In this document: positions 1-7,110 of the stretch, one piece after another
How positions within the stretch are numbered: position 1 is the stretch's first letter
Layout: every line of letters starts with the position of its first letter
NCBI RefSeq assembly: GCF_006861655.1
Contig: NZ_SESI01000003.1
Location: 309,633-373,632 of the forward strand
From: Halonotius roseus
Lineage (GTDB): Archaea; Halobacteriota; Halobacteria; Halobacteriales; Haloferacaceae
Direction of reading: 5' to 3'
Length of the DNA stretch: 64,000 nucleotides
Translations under genes and position numbers: made by a program
Notes under the pieces: model-generated
The model's database searches: none
What the model was told of the DNA's origin: nothing
The model's input: the letters and a program-made list of their open reading frames with translations, nothing else

Positions 1-1
1 C

Positions 2-280
2 GAGACCAAGATCAAGGCGATCAAAACATTTGGTGATGGCAGCAAGAAGGCCGACTGGGATGTCGGGATGAGCCTCGATGCGGTCACGCTGGCCGACCAC
101 GTCGACACGGTCGTGCTGTGTACCGGCGACGGCGATTTCTCGCGGCTCTGTTCGCATCTCCGCCACGAGGGCGTCCGAGTCGAGGTAATGGCCTTCGCCT
201 CCTCGACGGCCGAGGAGCTGATCGACGCGACAGATGAGTTCACCGATCTCGCCGACAACAAAGAGCAGTTTCTCCTGTAA
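2..280 (+). CDS. NYN-domain (LabA/DUF88-like) protein, C-terminal part
   Basis: The window opens inside this gene; the reading frame is open from base 2 to the TAA at 278-280, so only about 92 C-terminal residues are seen. Two NYN/PIN-like nuclease signatures are visible: a KADWDVGMSLDAV-type segment and the acidic motif CTGDGDFSRL, both typical of LabA/DUF88 proteins, which are predicted metal-dependent RNA-processing enzymes. The alternative internal ATG at 68 would cut off the first signature, so a start upstream of the window is preferred. A small membrane protein begins 1 nt after the stop, suggesting co-transcription. Substrate unknown. Confidence 0.8.
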   Translation, partial: ETKIKAIKTFGDGSKKADWDVGMSLDAVTLADHVDTVVLCTGDGDFSRLCSHLRHEGVRVEVMAFASSTAEELIDATDEFTDLADNKEQFLL

Positions 281-281
281 G

Positions 282-449
282 ATGGCCACGAGCAAACAGA
301 TCGAGGGGCTTGCCCTGCCGTTTACGTTCGGGCTGGCGATCGGCCTCGCGCTCGGGCGGACGCTGCTCCAGAGCACGCTCGCCGGCGTCGCTATCGGGCT
401 TGTCCTGTTCGCGCTGCTGGCGTGGGTTCGAAGCCGACTGGTATCGTAG
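282..449 (+). CDS. small two-helix membrane protein
   Basis: 55 residues starting at ATG 282, one base after the stop of the NYN gene, so probably in the same transcript. After a short polar head (MATSKQIEG) there are two hydrophobic stretches (roughly residues 8-26 and 30-48) joined by a short GRTLLQS turn, ending in a basic RSRL tail. The frame is also open upstream to 234, but that part lies inside the NYN gene. I do not recognise a family; small two-helix proteins next to soluble enzymes are frequent in haloarchaea. Function unknown. Confidence 0.6.
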   Translation: MATSKQIEGLALPFTFGLAIGLALGRTLLQSTLAGVAIGLVLFALLAWVRSRLVS

Positions 450-512
450 CGATCGTCGATATCATCACCACGGACACACCCTGCTTTTGTACGACCGGCG
501 AGACATCACTGT

Positions 513-1049
513 ATGAGCGATGAGGGAGCCGGTCGGGGGGCGACGACCCCGAGCGACGGCGCGAACGACGATGACGCCAGCAATCACGACCGCGGGCTCG
601 ACGAGCTGCGGACGATCGCCGACTACCAGTTCGGGGCGGGCGCGGGCGAAGCACTGTTCCCGCCCGGCGAGGCCATCGAGATCCGCCGCTCCAGTAGCGG
701 TCGCCCACGGCAGCTTGTCGCCGACGGTGACCGATTGGTCTCCTACGGCGTCGACGGGCGATTCACCCTTGGCATCGCCGGCGGCCGGCGGCTGGCTGCT
801 GCGTTCGGTCACCCGCGCTGCCGCGTTGTCGTCGGCGACGACTCAGAGCCGTTTGTTCGGGAGGGCAAGAACGCCTTTGCTAAGTTCGTCAGCGAGGTCG
901 ACCCGGAGATCCGACCCGGCGACGAGGTGCTTGTTGTCCACGAACGCGGCGACCTGCTGGCGGTCGGCCGCGCTGAACTCTCGGCGGACGCGATGGCGGA
1001 TTTCGAGAGCGGGATGGCCGTCAAAGTACGGGAAGGCGTCGACGACTGA
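513..1049 (+). CDS. PUA-domain protein, predicted RNA-binding
   Basis: 178 residues. An acidic, low-complexity N-terminus (about residues 1-28) is followed by a compact domain. The C-terminal part, about residues 88-175, looks like a PUA domain of the archaeosine transglycosylase/pseudouridine synthase type: a CRVVVGDDSEPFVREGKNAF segment, then the strand-rich RPGDEVLVVHERGDLLAVGRA. PUA domains bind structured RNA. It converges with the presenilin-like gene, 15 bp away on the other strand. No catalytic domain is visible, so it is either a stand-alone RNA-binding protein or an accessory factor for RNA modification. Confidence 0.75.
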   Translation: MSDEGAGRGATTPSDGANDDDASNHDRGLDELRTIADYQFGAGAGEALFPPGEAIEIRRSSSGRPRQLVADGDRLVSYGVDGRFTLGIAGGRRLAAAFGHPRCRVVVGDDSEPFVREGKNAFAKFVSEVDPEIRPGDEVLVVHERGDLLAVGRAELSADAMADFESGMAVKVREGVDD

Positions 1050-1064
1050 TCAGGCTACCGCGGC

Positions 1065-2075
1065 TTAGAGTAAGCCCGTGATCCCGACCGCTTCAGCAAG
1101 CGGAATCCCGACCCACAGCGCGCCGAGCAAGTAGCCACCGATCGCACCACCGTTGAGCAAGGGCAATCCGGCATGCGGTTTGCCCTTCATAACCATGGAC
1201 ATGAGGACGAGCAGACCGGCGAGCGTGCCGACCAGCGAGAACAACGCGGGCGTGTTGAGTTCGATGAGCGGCACAGCGTACTGCGGGGCCGACGAGAAGA
1301 AGGCCGCGCTGGCGACCATCACACCCGGGATCACGGCGTCGCCGAGGCCGATAAAGAAGGCTTCACGCTCGTCGTCGCCGGGGGCGATGTCGTCGCTTGG
1401 ATCGGTGGTTGCGTCGTCTGCCTCGTCAGCCTCGTTGGCATCATTCTCGCCAGCTTCGTCGCCAACGTCGTCGTTATCGCTGTCCGCGTCGCTGCCAACA
1501 TCCTCCAACAGCGAGTACGACCACGACAGCGGGATCACCAGAATGACCGGAATCCGGAGATCCATGACGCCGTCAGCGAGATCCAGCATGTGTTCGGTCT
1601 TGTAGACGCTGATCGCGTCGTAGACCGCCAACACCGACAGCAGAACGATCGCCGGCAGCAAGCCGAAGGTGATCCCGAACAGTCCGGCCGCACCCGCACC
1701 CATCAGGACGCCAGCGGTGTCGACGACGTACCACTCGGGGTAGACCCACAGCCCAACGGAGATGCCGGCACCGAGAACTGCGGCGACGCCGGAGGGCGCA
1801 ACCGCGCTAAAGACGTACCACGAGAGCATCCCGCTGGTGGCGACGATGACGACGCGAACGACCCAGTCGAGATCGTATTTGAACGCCGCCAGGAAGAACA
1901 CCGTGGCGACTAACACCGCACCGATATAGAGCAGGCTGTTGGTCGGGTCGCTGGGATCGTCGACGGCTTGATAGCCCTGATCGAAAAACGTCTGCACCAA
2001 CGCGAGCGCGCCGAGTTGGACGAGAAGGAACAACACGACGGCGACGGCGACGCCGCGATACTCCCGGGGGAACAT
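1065..2075 (-). CDS. presenilin/signal peptide peptidase homologue (PSH), intramembrane aspartyl protease
   Basis: 336 residues, polytopic. The GxGD-protease signatures are present: a YD motif in LAVYDAISVY (residues 152-153), a GLGD motif at 243-246 in FFIGLGDAVIPG, and a PAL-like segment AGLPLLNGG near 302-310. Aspartates 153 and 246 are the predicted catalytic pair that cleaves transmembrane helices. Hydrophobic helices lie before and after a very acidic loop (about residues 192-238) that separates the two catalytic helices; that loop is longer and more acidic than family norms as I know them. Known archaeal PSH proteins have nine helices. Natural substrates in haloarchaea are not known. 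Confidence 0.93.
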   Translation of the reverse strand: MFPREYRGVAVAVVLFLLVQLGALALVQTFFDQGYQAVDDPSDPTNSLLYIGAVLVATVFFLAAFKYDLDWVVRVVIVATSGMLSWYVFSAVAPSGVAAVLGAGISVGLWVYPEWYVVDTAGVLMGAGAAGLFGITFGLLPAIVLLSVLAVYDAISVYKTEHMLDLADGVMDLRIPVILVIPLSWSYSLLEDVGSDADSDNDDVGDEAGENDANEADEADDATTDPSDDIAPGDDEREAFFIGLGDAVIPGVMVASAAFFSSAPQYAVPLIELNTPALFSLVGTLAGLLVLMSMVMKGKPHAGLPLLNGGAIGGYLLGALWVGIPLAEAVGITGLL

Positions 2076-2173
2076 GGTCGCCTTTGGACGGTGGGGGGTT
2101 TGGCCGTTGTGTTTGGCGACGGCCGTTGTCAGCGGCCGGAGAAATTAACAGACTCCAGGTTCTCGGACTACGT

Positions 2174-2323
2174 ATGACAGGCATGGAGTGGCGGTCGGAG
2201 GAGATCGAAGAGACCGTCGATACTAACGTGCCGTTCGGTGACGCACTCGCCGCGCTGGCTGTTGACACGGAGGTCGATGTCGATCCGGTGGCTGCGGTTC
2301 GTGAATCACGTGAAGAGATATGA
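2174..2323 (+). CDS. short antitoxin-like protein partnered with VapC
   Basis: 49 residues from ATG 2174 (a second ATG at 2183 is also possible). The stop overlaps the VapC start in an ATGA (2320-2323), the coupling typical of toxin-antitoxin operons. The protein is acidic (repeated E and D) and ends AAVRESREEI. No ribbon-helix-helix or AbrB fold is obvious in so short a sequence, so the antitoxin role is inferred from position and size. It is transcribed divergently from the presenilin-like gene. Confidence 0.6.
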   Translation: MTGMEWRSEEIEETVDTNVPFGDALAALAVDTEVDVDPVAAVRESREEI

Positions 2324-2712
2324 CGGTCTTCCTCGATTCGAATGTTTTTATTGCGATCGTTACCGACGATACGGATCGATCCGACGGTGCCCGCGCGCTT
2401 CTGAACACTGACCGTGAGTTCTACTCCTCGATCTACAGTCTCATGGAGATTCGGAACGTCTTGGCGACGAAATACCAGTATAACCGATCGGAGATCGAAC
2501 AGATCGAACAGACCGTCCGAGCATACGCGGAGCCAGTCTCACACAGTTCGATTCTTCTCCAGCAGGCTGACGACATTCAACAGGAAACCTACGTAACCGC
2601 GATGGACGCGCTCATGCTCGCCAGCGCGGAACACATCGACGGAACACTGGTCACGTTCGATACGGAACTGCATCGCCACGGTGCGATCCCACCGGAAGAA
2701 TTGGTCGGGTAG
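2320..2712 (+). CDS. vapC: VapC-type PIN-domain ribonuclease toxin
   Basis: 130 residues, the usual PIN-domain length. The four acidic positions of the metal site can be placed: D6 in VFLDSNVF, E43 in SLMEIRN, D96 in TAMDALMLASA and D114 in VTFDTEL. PIN toxins cleave RNA, often initiator tRNA or rRNA loops, when released from the antitoxin. The upstream 49-residue gene overlaps its start by 4 bp and is the probable antitoxin. It faces gar1 tail to tail, with 2 bp between the stops. The specific target is unknown. Confidence 0.85.
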   Translation: MTVFLDSNVFIAIVTDDTDRSDGARALLNTDREFYSSIYSLMEIRNVLATKYQYNRSEIEQIEQTVRAYAEPVSHSSILLQQADDIQQETYVTAMDALMLASAEHIDGTLVTFDTELHRHGAIPPEELVG

Positions 2713-2714
2713 TG

Positions 2715-2942
2715 CTACTCGGCGTACAGCGTCGTCCCAACCAGATCCGTCAGCGACGCCCCGTCGGTCGGTGTGATCGCCGCATACGGGCTGGCAACCG
2801 GGCCAAAGATGTCGACGATCCGGCCGACCGTCGACAGCGACTCGTCGATGACCATGCGGCCGATGTCGGGTGTCTCGTCGGTATCGAGGGCAACGATCCC
2901 GAGCCCTTGAGCGGTTTTGTCGACGGTGCCGATCCGCTGCAT
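2715..2942 (-). CDS. gar1: Gar1-like H/ACA ribonucleoprotein subunit
   Basis: 75 residues, the short archaeal form without glycine-arginine tails. The segment STVGRIVDIFGPVASPYAAI is the Gar1 hallmark (G-V/I-D-I-F-G-P-V). Gar1 binds the catalytic subunit Cbf5 in H/ACA guide particles and helps substrate loading during RNA-guided pseudouridylation of rRNA. It follows the SRP19 gene with only one base between stop and start, a pairing common in haloarchaea, so both are likely on one transcript. Confidence 0.92.
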   Translation of the reverse strand: MQRIGTVDKTAQGLGIVALDTDETPDIGRMVIDESLSTVGRIVDIFGPVASPYAAITPTDGASLTDLVGTTLYAE

Positions 2943-2943
2943 C

Positions 2944-3219
2944 TTACTCCCGGAGGACGCCGAGATACGCCCCGACGGCTTGGACGAGATCGTTTTTCGT
3001 ATCCTCCGCGCCCGTCACGAGCACGCGGCCGCGTGGCTCGAAGGCTCGGGGATACGTCTTGTCGCGTTCGATCACGGCGTCGTAGCCGATCTGCTGGACG
3101 GCGGTGGCGATCTCGTCGACATCGGGCTGGGCGACGGCGAGATCGGCCGCGACCCGCCGGCCCTCGGATCGCGTCAGGTCGGCATCGAAATACGCCGGCC
3201 AGAGTACGTTTTCGACCAT
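2944..3219 (-). CDS. srp19: signal recognition particle 19 kDa protein (SRP19)
   Basis: 91 residues from ATG 3219. A TTG six bases upstream is in frame but the ATG gives the conserved start [20 protein letters not shown], which identifies SRP19. The protein binds the tips of helices 6 and 8 of 7S RNA and promotes assembly with SRP54 for co-translational membrane targeting. A TATA-like GGTATTACC lies about 22-30 bp upstream on this strand, fitting a leaderless or nearly leaderless mRNA. Directly upstream of gar1. Confidence 0.93.
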   Translation of the reverse strand: MVENVLWPAYFDADLTRSEGRRVAADLAVAQPDVDEIATAVQQIGYDAVIERDKTYPRAFEPRGRVLVTGAEDTKNDLVQAVGAYLGVLRE

Positions 3220-3387
3220 ACCCAACCAAGACAGGGCCGAGGGTAATACCGTTACGACTACTCATCGGGTGTCTGACGGCGGAGTGAAAGTGGTTGTGGG
3301 ATGGTGTGTCGGCGGGACTGCATGCGATTTCGAACGGAAGACAAGGGGTGACTGCCGCGTGAGGAGACGAGTGCAACGCCGACCGTG

Positions 3388-3555
3388 TTACCGGCTCCAC
3401 AGGTAGCCCGCGACGCCGATGAGACCGAACAGCAGCGTTGCCGGCAGCCAGTAGCCGGGGTCGCGGTTGGTGCGGCGAGCGTGAACGACCACGGCGACGG
3501 CGAGCACCGCATGGGCGACGACCGTGACGGCTACCACCGGAACGAGCGGCGTCAT
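3388..3555 (-). CDS. small two-helix membrane protein
   Basis: 55 residues, ATG at 3555 to TAA at 3388-3390. The translation starts MTPLVPVVAVTVVAHAVLAV, a membrane segment (about residues 3-25), followed by a basic turn HARRTNRDPGYW, a second hydrophobic helix (about 37-53) and the end GYLWSR. The alternation is coherent and codon usage is G/C-rich at third positions, so I take it as a real gene although it is short. No family recognised. It lies alone between srp19 and the CBS gene on the same strand. Confidence 0.6.
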   Translation of the reverse strand: MTPLVPVVAVTVVAHAVLAVAVVVHARRTNRDPGYWLPATLLFGLIGVAGYLWSR

Positions 3556-3656
3556 CGATGGCCTCCAGGAACGGAACCTTGTGTGGCGGTCGATTGTGAG
3601 TGCATGGCTACTCGATAGCGATCAGGACAGTTAGCCATCCTGTTTCGCACCCGGGA

Positions 3657-4103
3657 TTACTCCTCGGAGGGCTGCCAGTCGTCGGGATCATGCAGGCCGC
3701 GTCCCTGTTCGATCGTCCGGGCTTCCTTGAGCAGGTCGCTGTGAGCGCGGATGATGTCGGTCATCGTGAGGATACCGTGAAGCTCCAGCTCCGAAACGAC
3801 CGGCAGCTTCTTGATCTCCTCGTCGACCATCCGGTTGGTGGCGGCCCGAACCGTCGCCGTCGGCTCGATCGTCACCAGCGGGTGGCTCATCGCCGCCTGC
3901 ACCGGCACCGCAGAGAAAGGTTTGTCGGCGGCGTAGCCGACCCGCAACGCGTCGGACTCGGTGACGATCCCAGTTGGGGTGCCGTCGCTCGTGATGATGA
4001 TACTCCCAACGCGGGCGTTCAGCATGCGCTTGGCGACCCGCTGCATGTCAGTCTCGATCGGGGCGGTCACGAGATCGGTCGTCATCAGCTCCCGAACGAG
4101 CAT
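3657..4103 (-). CDS. tandem CBS-domain protein
   Basis: 148 residues from ATG 4103 (start MLVRELMTTDLVTAPI). An in-frame TTG at 4130 is rejected because the ATG leaves a TATA-like TTTGTATC about 24 bp upstream, as expected for a leaderless gene. Two CBS motifs form one Bateman module: the first around GSIIITSDGTPTGIVTESD, the second around KKLPVVSELELHGILTMTD. CBS pairs bind adenosine nucleotides or SAM and act as energy or ligand sensors. No catalytic or DNA-binding domain is attached. The regulated partner is unknown. Confidence 0.9.
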   Translation of the reverse strand: MLVRELMTTDLVTAPIETDMQRVAKRMLNARVGSIIITSDGTPTGIVTESDALRVGYAADKPFSAVPVQAAMSHPLVTIEPTATVRAATNRMVDEEIKKLPVVSELELHGILTMTDIIRAHSDLLKEARTIEQGRGLHDPDDWQPSEE

Positions 4104-4198
4104 TGATTGGTATTGTGTCGCAAGATACAAAACCTATTTGCTGCCTAACCAATCTGGGTGGCTCTGACGACGGCCGGTAACACCCACACAACCGAATC

Positions 4199-4209
4199 CA
4201 TTTATTTGC
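4199..4209 (+). promoter_or_regulatory. TATA box of the acyltransferase gene
   Basis: CATTTATTTGC centred about 26 bp before ATG 4229, the spacing seen for leaderless haloarchaeal transcripts. No Shine-Dalgarno-like sequence lies before the ATG. Confidence 0.55.
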
Positions 4210-4228
4210 TCGTAGGCAACTCACGCCA

Positions 4229-5188
4229 ATGACCAAGCGACACGTGTCCCTGCCGGCCGCGGCAGCCGACGGGGTCGATCGCTTCATCGAGTCGGTGGAT
4301 GAACGGCTCTCGGGGCCGGAGGATACCTGCGAGGTTGTGACCGACGTGCTTGTCGATCTTTTCGGCGACCGAGAAGCCTACGAGGCCTGGCAGGCCGGCG
4401 AGGACGTGTCGCCGGCGACCCGCGTTCGGTTGCAGGGGTATGATCCGTGTAACACAACGCTGGAATCGGAATACTATGCCGAAAAAGACGAGGATCGCTT
4501 CGAGGAATCAAAGCATCTTCAGTGGCTCTGGCGACAGTTCGACGCGACGCCGATGGCCGACAACGTCGCCTTCGCACTGCAGTTTCGGCAGATGCTCGCA
4601 AACCACCTTTTCGATGAGTGTGGCGACAACTGCCGATTTTTCAAGGGGATCACGTTCACCTACGGCCACAACATCTCGGTCGGCGACAACGTCGTCGTCC
4701 ACGACGATGTCCACCTCGACGACCGCGGGAAGCTGACCGTCGGCGACCGCGTCTCGATCTCCGATGGCGTCCACATCTACAGCCACGATCACGATCTGGT
4801 CGATCAAACACACGTTGACAACTACCACACGATCGTCGACGACGACGCCCGCGTGACATACGACGCGATGGTGCGGGCGGGCTGTCGGGTCGGCGAGAAC
4901 GCGGTGGTCGGTGCGCGCGCGATGGTGCAGGGCGATGTGCCGGCCCACCACATCGTCGTCGGCACCCCGGCCAAAAGCGTCAAGATCAAACCCGGCTGGG
5001 AAGAGACCGCCGAGTCGATTGATGACGGCCGGCTTACTCACCGACAGTCCGAGCGGGAGATCCACCACGAGATCGACAACGAGGTCGAGATCTTCGATGA
5101 GTTCCAGCGGACGCTGTCGCCGCCGGACGCGCCACCAACGACGCCGGAGGCGGCGCAGGACGCGGATACGCCGCCGACCAGCGAGTGA
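4229..5188 (+). CDS. left-handed beta-helix (hexapeptide) acyltransferase
   Basis: 319 residues. Residues about 100-255 carry hexapeptide repeats of the maltose/galactoside O-acetyltransferase type: NISVGDNVVVHDDVHLDDRG, LTVGDRVSISDGVHIYSHDH and RVGENAVVGARAMVQGDVPA, ending in the typical VVGTPAKSVKIK. The conserved HDH segment near 190-195 would contain the catalytic histidine. The N-terminal ~95 residues and the acidic C-terminal tail are extensions beyond the core. The last bases overlap the next gene (GTGA), so the two are translationally coupled. The acyl acceptor is unknown; a sugar or nucleotide sugar is plausible given the sugar-nucleotidyltransferase further downstream. Confidence 0.85.
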   Translation: MTKRHVSLPAAAADGVDRFIESVDERLSGPEDTCEVVTDVLVDLFGDREAYEAWQAGEDVSPATRVRLQGYDPCNTTLESEYYAEKDEDRFEESKHLQWLWRQFDATPMADNVAFALQFRQMLANHLFDECGDNCRFFKGITFTYGHNISVGDNVVVHDDVHLDDRGKLTVGDRVSISDGVHIYSHDHDLVDQTHVDNYHTIVDDDARVTYDAMVRAGCRVGENAVVGARAMVQGDVPAHHIVVGTPAKSVKIKPGWEETAESIDDGRLTHRQSEREIHHEIDNEVEIFDEFQRTLSPPDAPPTTPEAAQDADTPPTSE

Positions 5189-5967
5189 GTGGCGTGGCCC
5201 GCGCGCTCGCCATCAACGTCGCCGCCAACACGAACATTCCGGGCGTACGCGGGCCGATCTACCCCGATGGCAGCTTTGTCTATCTCCCAATTCCCGAACG
5301 CGAAGCGATCGATCCGGCAGCCAGCGTTCCAACCTACGACGACCTGCTGGCCGAACTCCCGACCCTGCCATTTGAACTGCCGGCCGACAGCCGCGATAGA
5401 GCGGTGCATCTCGATCCCGAGTTCGCGGGCTATCCCTGCTGTGACTCGTTCACCTACGGCGACGAACACGGGGTCAAGGCCGGCCCGATCAGCGAGTTAG
5501 AGCCCGGCGATTCGCTGTACTTCTATGCGACGTTGACAACACACGAGCCACCCGAAGGTGTCGATCTCGACGACGCCGTCGGCTGGGTCGCCCCGGAGTG
5601 GGGCGCGTACCTGATCGGCGAGTTTCGGATCGCCGAGGTTCTCGACAGCGACGCCTGTCAGTCGTTGTCGCCGGCCGGCAGGGCGGCGTTCGCCAGCAAC
5701 GCCCACCGCAAGCGCGCCGAGTTCGACGCGAAGGTGTTGGTTCGCGGGGGCGAGGAGTCCCGACTCTTCGATCGGGCGGTTCCACTCAGTACGCCCGAAT
5801 CGGGGGCGGCAGCCAACAAGCTCGTCACCGAGTTGTCGAACGATTCCGGGAACGGCCCGTGGTGGCGACGGCAGCTGTGGTTCGACGCCGAGGCGACCGC
5901 GACGCTGCGATCGATCACGGCCGCGGGCGACGATCGCCGACCGGTCGCCGATCGGCTCGGTTCCTGA
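5185..5967 (+). CDS. Nmad3-like protein (nucleotide modification associated domain)
   Basis: 260 residues starting at GTG 5185, which overlaps the stop of the acyltransferase gene. The layout resembles the Nmad3 family: an N-terminal strand, then GPIYPDGSFVYLPIPERE (family form 'SPI-PDG-LL-LPIP'), a YDDL segment, HLDPEF near residue 74, and a later GDSLYFYATL strand. Nmad proteins are predicted from gene neighbourhoods to take part in making or protecting modified nucleotides; activity is unproven to my knowledge. I infer family membership from motif order by eye. Overlap with a hexapeptide acyltransferase suggests a shared role. Confidence 0.5.
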   Translation: MSGVARALAINVAANTNIPGVRGPIYPDGSFVYLPIPEREAIDPAASVPTYDDLLAELPTLPFELPADSRDRAVHLDPEFAGYPCCDSFTYGDEHGVKAGPISELEPGDSLYFYATLTTHEPPEGVDLDDAVGWVAPEWGAYLIGEFRIAEVLDSDACQSLSPAGRAAFASNAHRKRAEFDAKVLVRGGEESRLFDRAVPLSTPESGAAANKLVTELSNDSGNGPWWRRQLWFDAEATATLRSITAAGDDRRPVADRLGS

Positions 5968-6020
5968 GCCGAACAGCCGGCAGCGGCTGGGAGTGTTACG
6001 GCATACCATCCCAATAACAG

Positions 6021-6030
6021 AGTATAAGTC
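6021..6030 (+). promoter_or_regulatory. TATA box of the sugar nucleotidyltransferase gene
   Basis: AGTATAAGTC centred about 27 bp before the ATG at 6053, consistent with a leaderless mRNA and supporting 6053 rather than the in-frame upstream candidate at 5993. Confidence 0.6.
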
Positions 6031-6052
6031 ACCGGCGGTAGCTTGTCCGTCC

Positions 6053-7018
6053 ATGGACGCAATTGTTCTTGCCGGTGGCTACGCAACGCGAATGTGGCCG
6101 ATCACGCGGAACCGACCGAAGATGCTCTTGCCGGTCGGCGACACCACGGTGATCGACAAAACGCTCGCCCAACTCGACGACAACGATGACGTCGAGGACG
6201 TGTATATCAGCACCAACGAGCGGTTCGCCGCCGACTTCGAGAACTACGTCGACGAGCAGGGCTACGAGAAGCCCCAGCTCTCCGTTGAGGACACCAGCGA
6301 CGAGGACGAGAAGTTCGGCGTCGTCGGCGCGCTCGCCCAGCTCATCGACCGCGAAGGCCTCGACGACGACCTGCTCATCATCGCCGGCGACAACATGGTC
6401 GGCTTCGACATCGAGGACTTCGTCGACTTCTTCGGGGACAAACAGTCGCCGGTGCTGGCGGCCTACGACGTCGGCGATCTCGAACGCGCCAAATCCTACG
6501 GCCTCGTCGAACTCGACGGCGACGAGGTTATCAACTTCCAAGAGAAGCCCGATAACCCCAACACCACCCTCGCATCGATCGCCTGCTACGCGTTCCCGGC
6601 GAACGTCCTGCCGAAGTTCGACACCTACCTCGCCAACGACGAGAACCCCGACGAGCCCGGCTGGTTCCTCCAGTGGCTCCAGAACCGCCAGTCCGTCCAC
6701 GCCTTCACCTTCGAGGACGTCTGGTTCGACATCGGCGAGGCCGCCGCCTATCTCGACGCCGTCGACTGGAAGCTCGGCGGCGAGCCGAAGATTGCCGACG
6801 ATGCGACCGTCGAAAACAGCAACCTGAGCGGGTCGACTCACGTCATGTCCGGCGCAACAGTCAAGGATTCGAGAATCACGGATTCCCTCATCTTCCCCGA
6901 CGCTCACGTCGAGGACGCCGAACTGACCGACACCGTCTTCGACGAGAAGGCGACCATCAAGGGAATCGACCTCACCGACAGCCTCGTCGGCTCCTACAGC
7001 AAGCTCAGCGACGAGTAA
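6053..7018 (+). CDS. sugar-1-phosphate nucleotidyltransferase
   Basis: 321 residues from ATG 6053. The N-terminus MDAIVLAGGYATRMWPITRN is the nucleotide-binding signature of NDP-sugar pyrophosphorylases (G-G-x-A-T-R), followed by RPKMLLPVGD. Further motifs are AGDNMVGFD, where the aspartate binds metal, and a FQEKPDNP loop. A short left-handed helix-like C-terminus (about 245-315) follows. The enzyme joins a sugar 1-phosphate to an NTP, releasing pyrophosphate, to feed glycan or surface-layer glycosylation. The nucleotide and sugar cannot be told from the sequence. Confidence 0.88.
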   Translation: MDAIVLAGGYATRMWPITRNRPKMLLPVGDTTVIDKTLAQLDDNDDVEDVYISTNERFAADFENYVDEQGYEKPQLSVEDTSDEDEKFGVVGALAQLIDREGLDDDLLIIAGDNMVGFDIEDFVDFFGDKQSPVLAAYDVGDLERAKSYGLVELDGDEVINFQEKPDNPNTTLASIACYAFPANVLPKFDTYLANDENPDEPGWFLQWLQNRQSVHAFTFEDVWFDIGEAAAYLDAVDWKLGGEPKIADDATVENSNLSGSTHVMSGATVKDSRITDSLIFPDAHVEDAELTDTVFDEKATIKGIDLTDSLVGSYSKLSDE

Positions 7019-7028
7019 CGCGGCTCCC

Positions 7029-7044
7029 GTTTTTCGATTTTTTC
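7029..7044 (+). terminator. poly-T terminator after the nucleotidyltransferase gene
   Basis: Two close T runs (T5 at about 7030-7034 and T6 just after) follow the stop codon by about 12 bp. Archaeal RNA polymerase ends at such runs without needing a hairpin. Confidence 0.5.
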
Positions 7045-7110
7045 GAGGCGAGAAGCGTAGCGAGCAGAAAGAAGCGACAACCGGTGCGGCGATCGTGGTA
7101 CGAACCCGGC

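Noticed and set aside
420..460. GTTCGAAGCC resembling a tRNA T-arm
   Set aside because: No matching acceptor stem or anticodon arm upstream; the bases lie at the 3' end of the small membrane protein gene.
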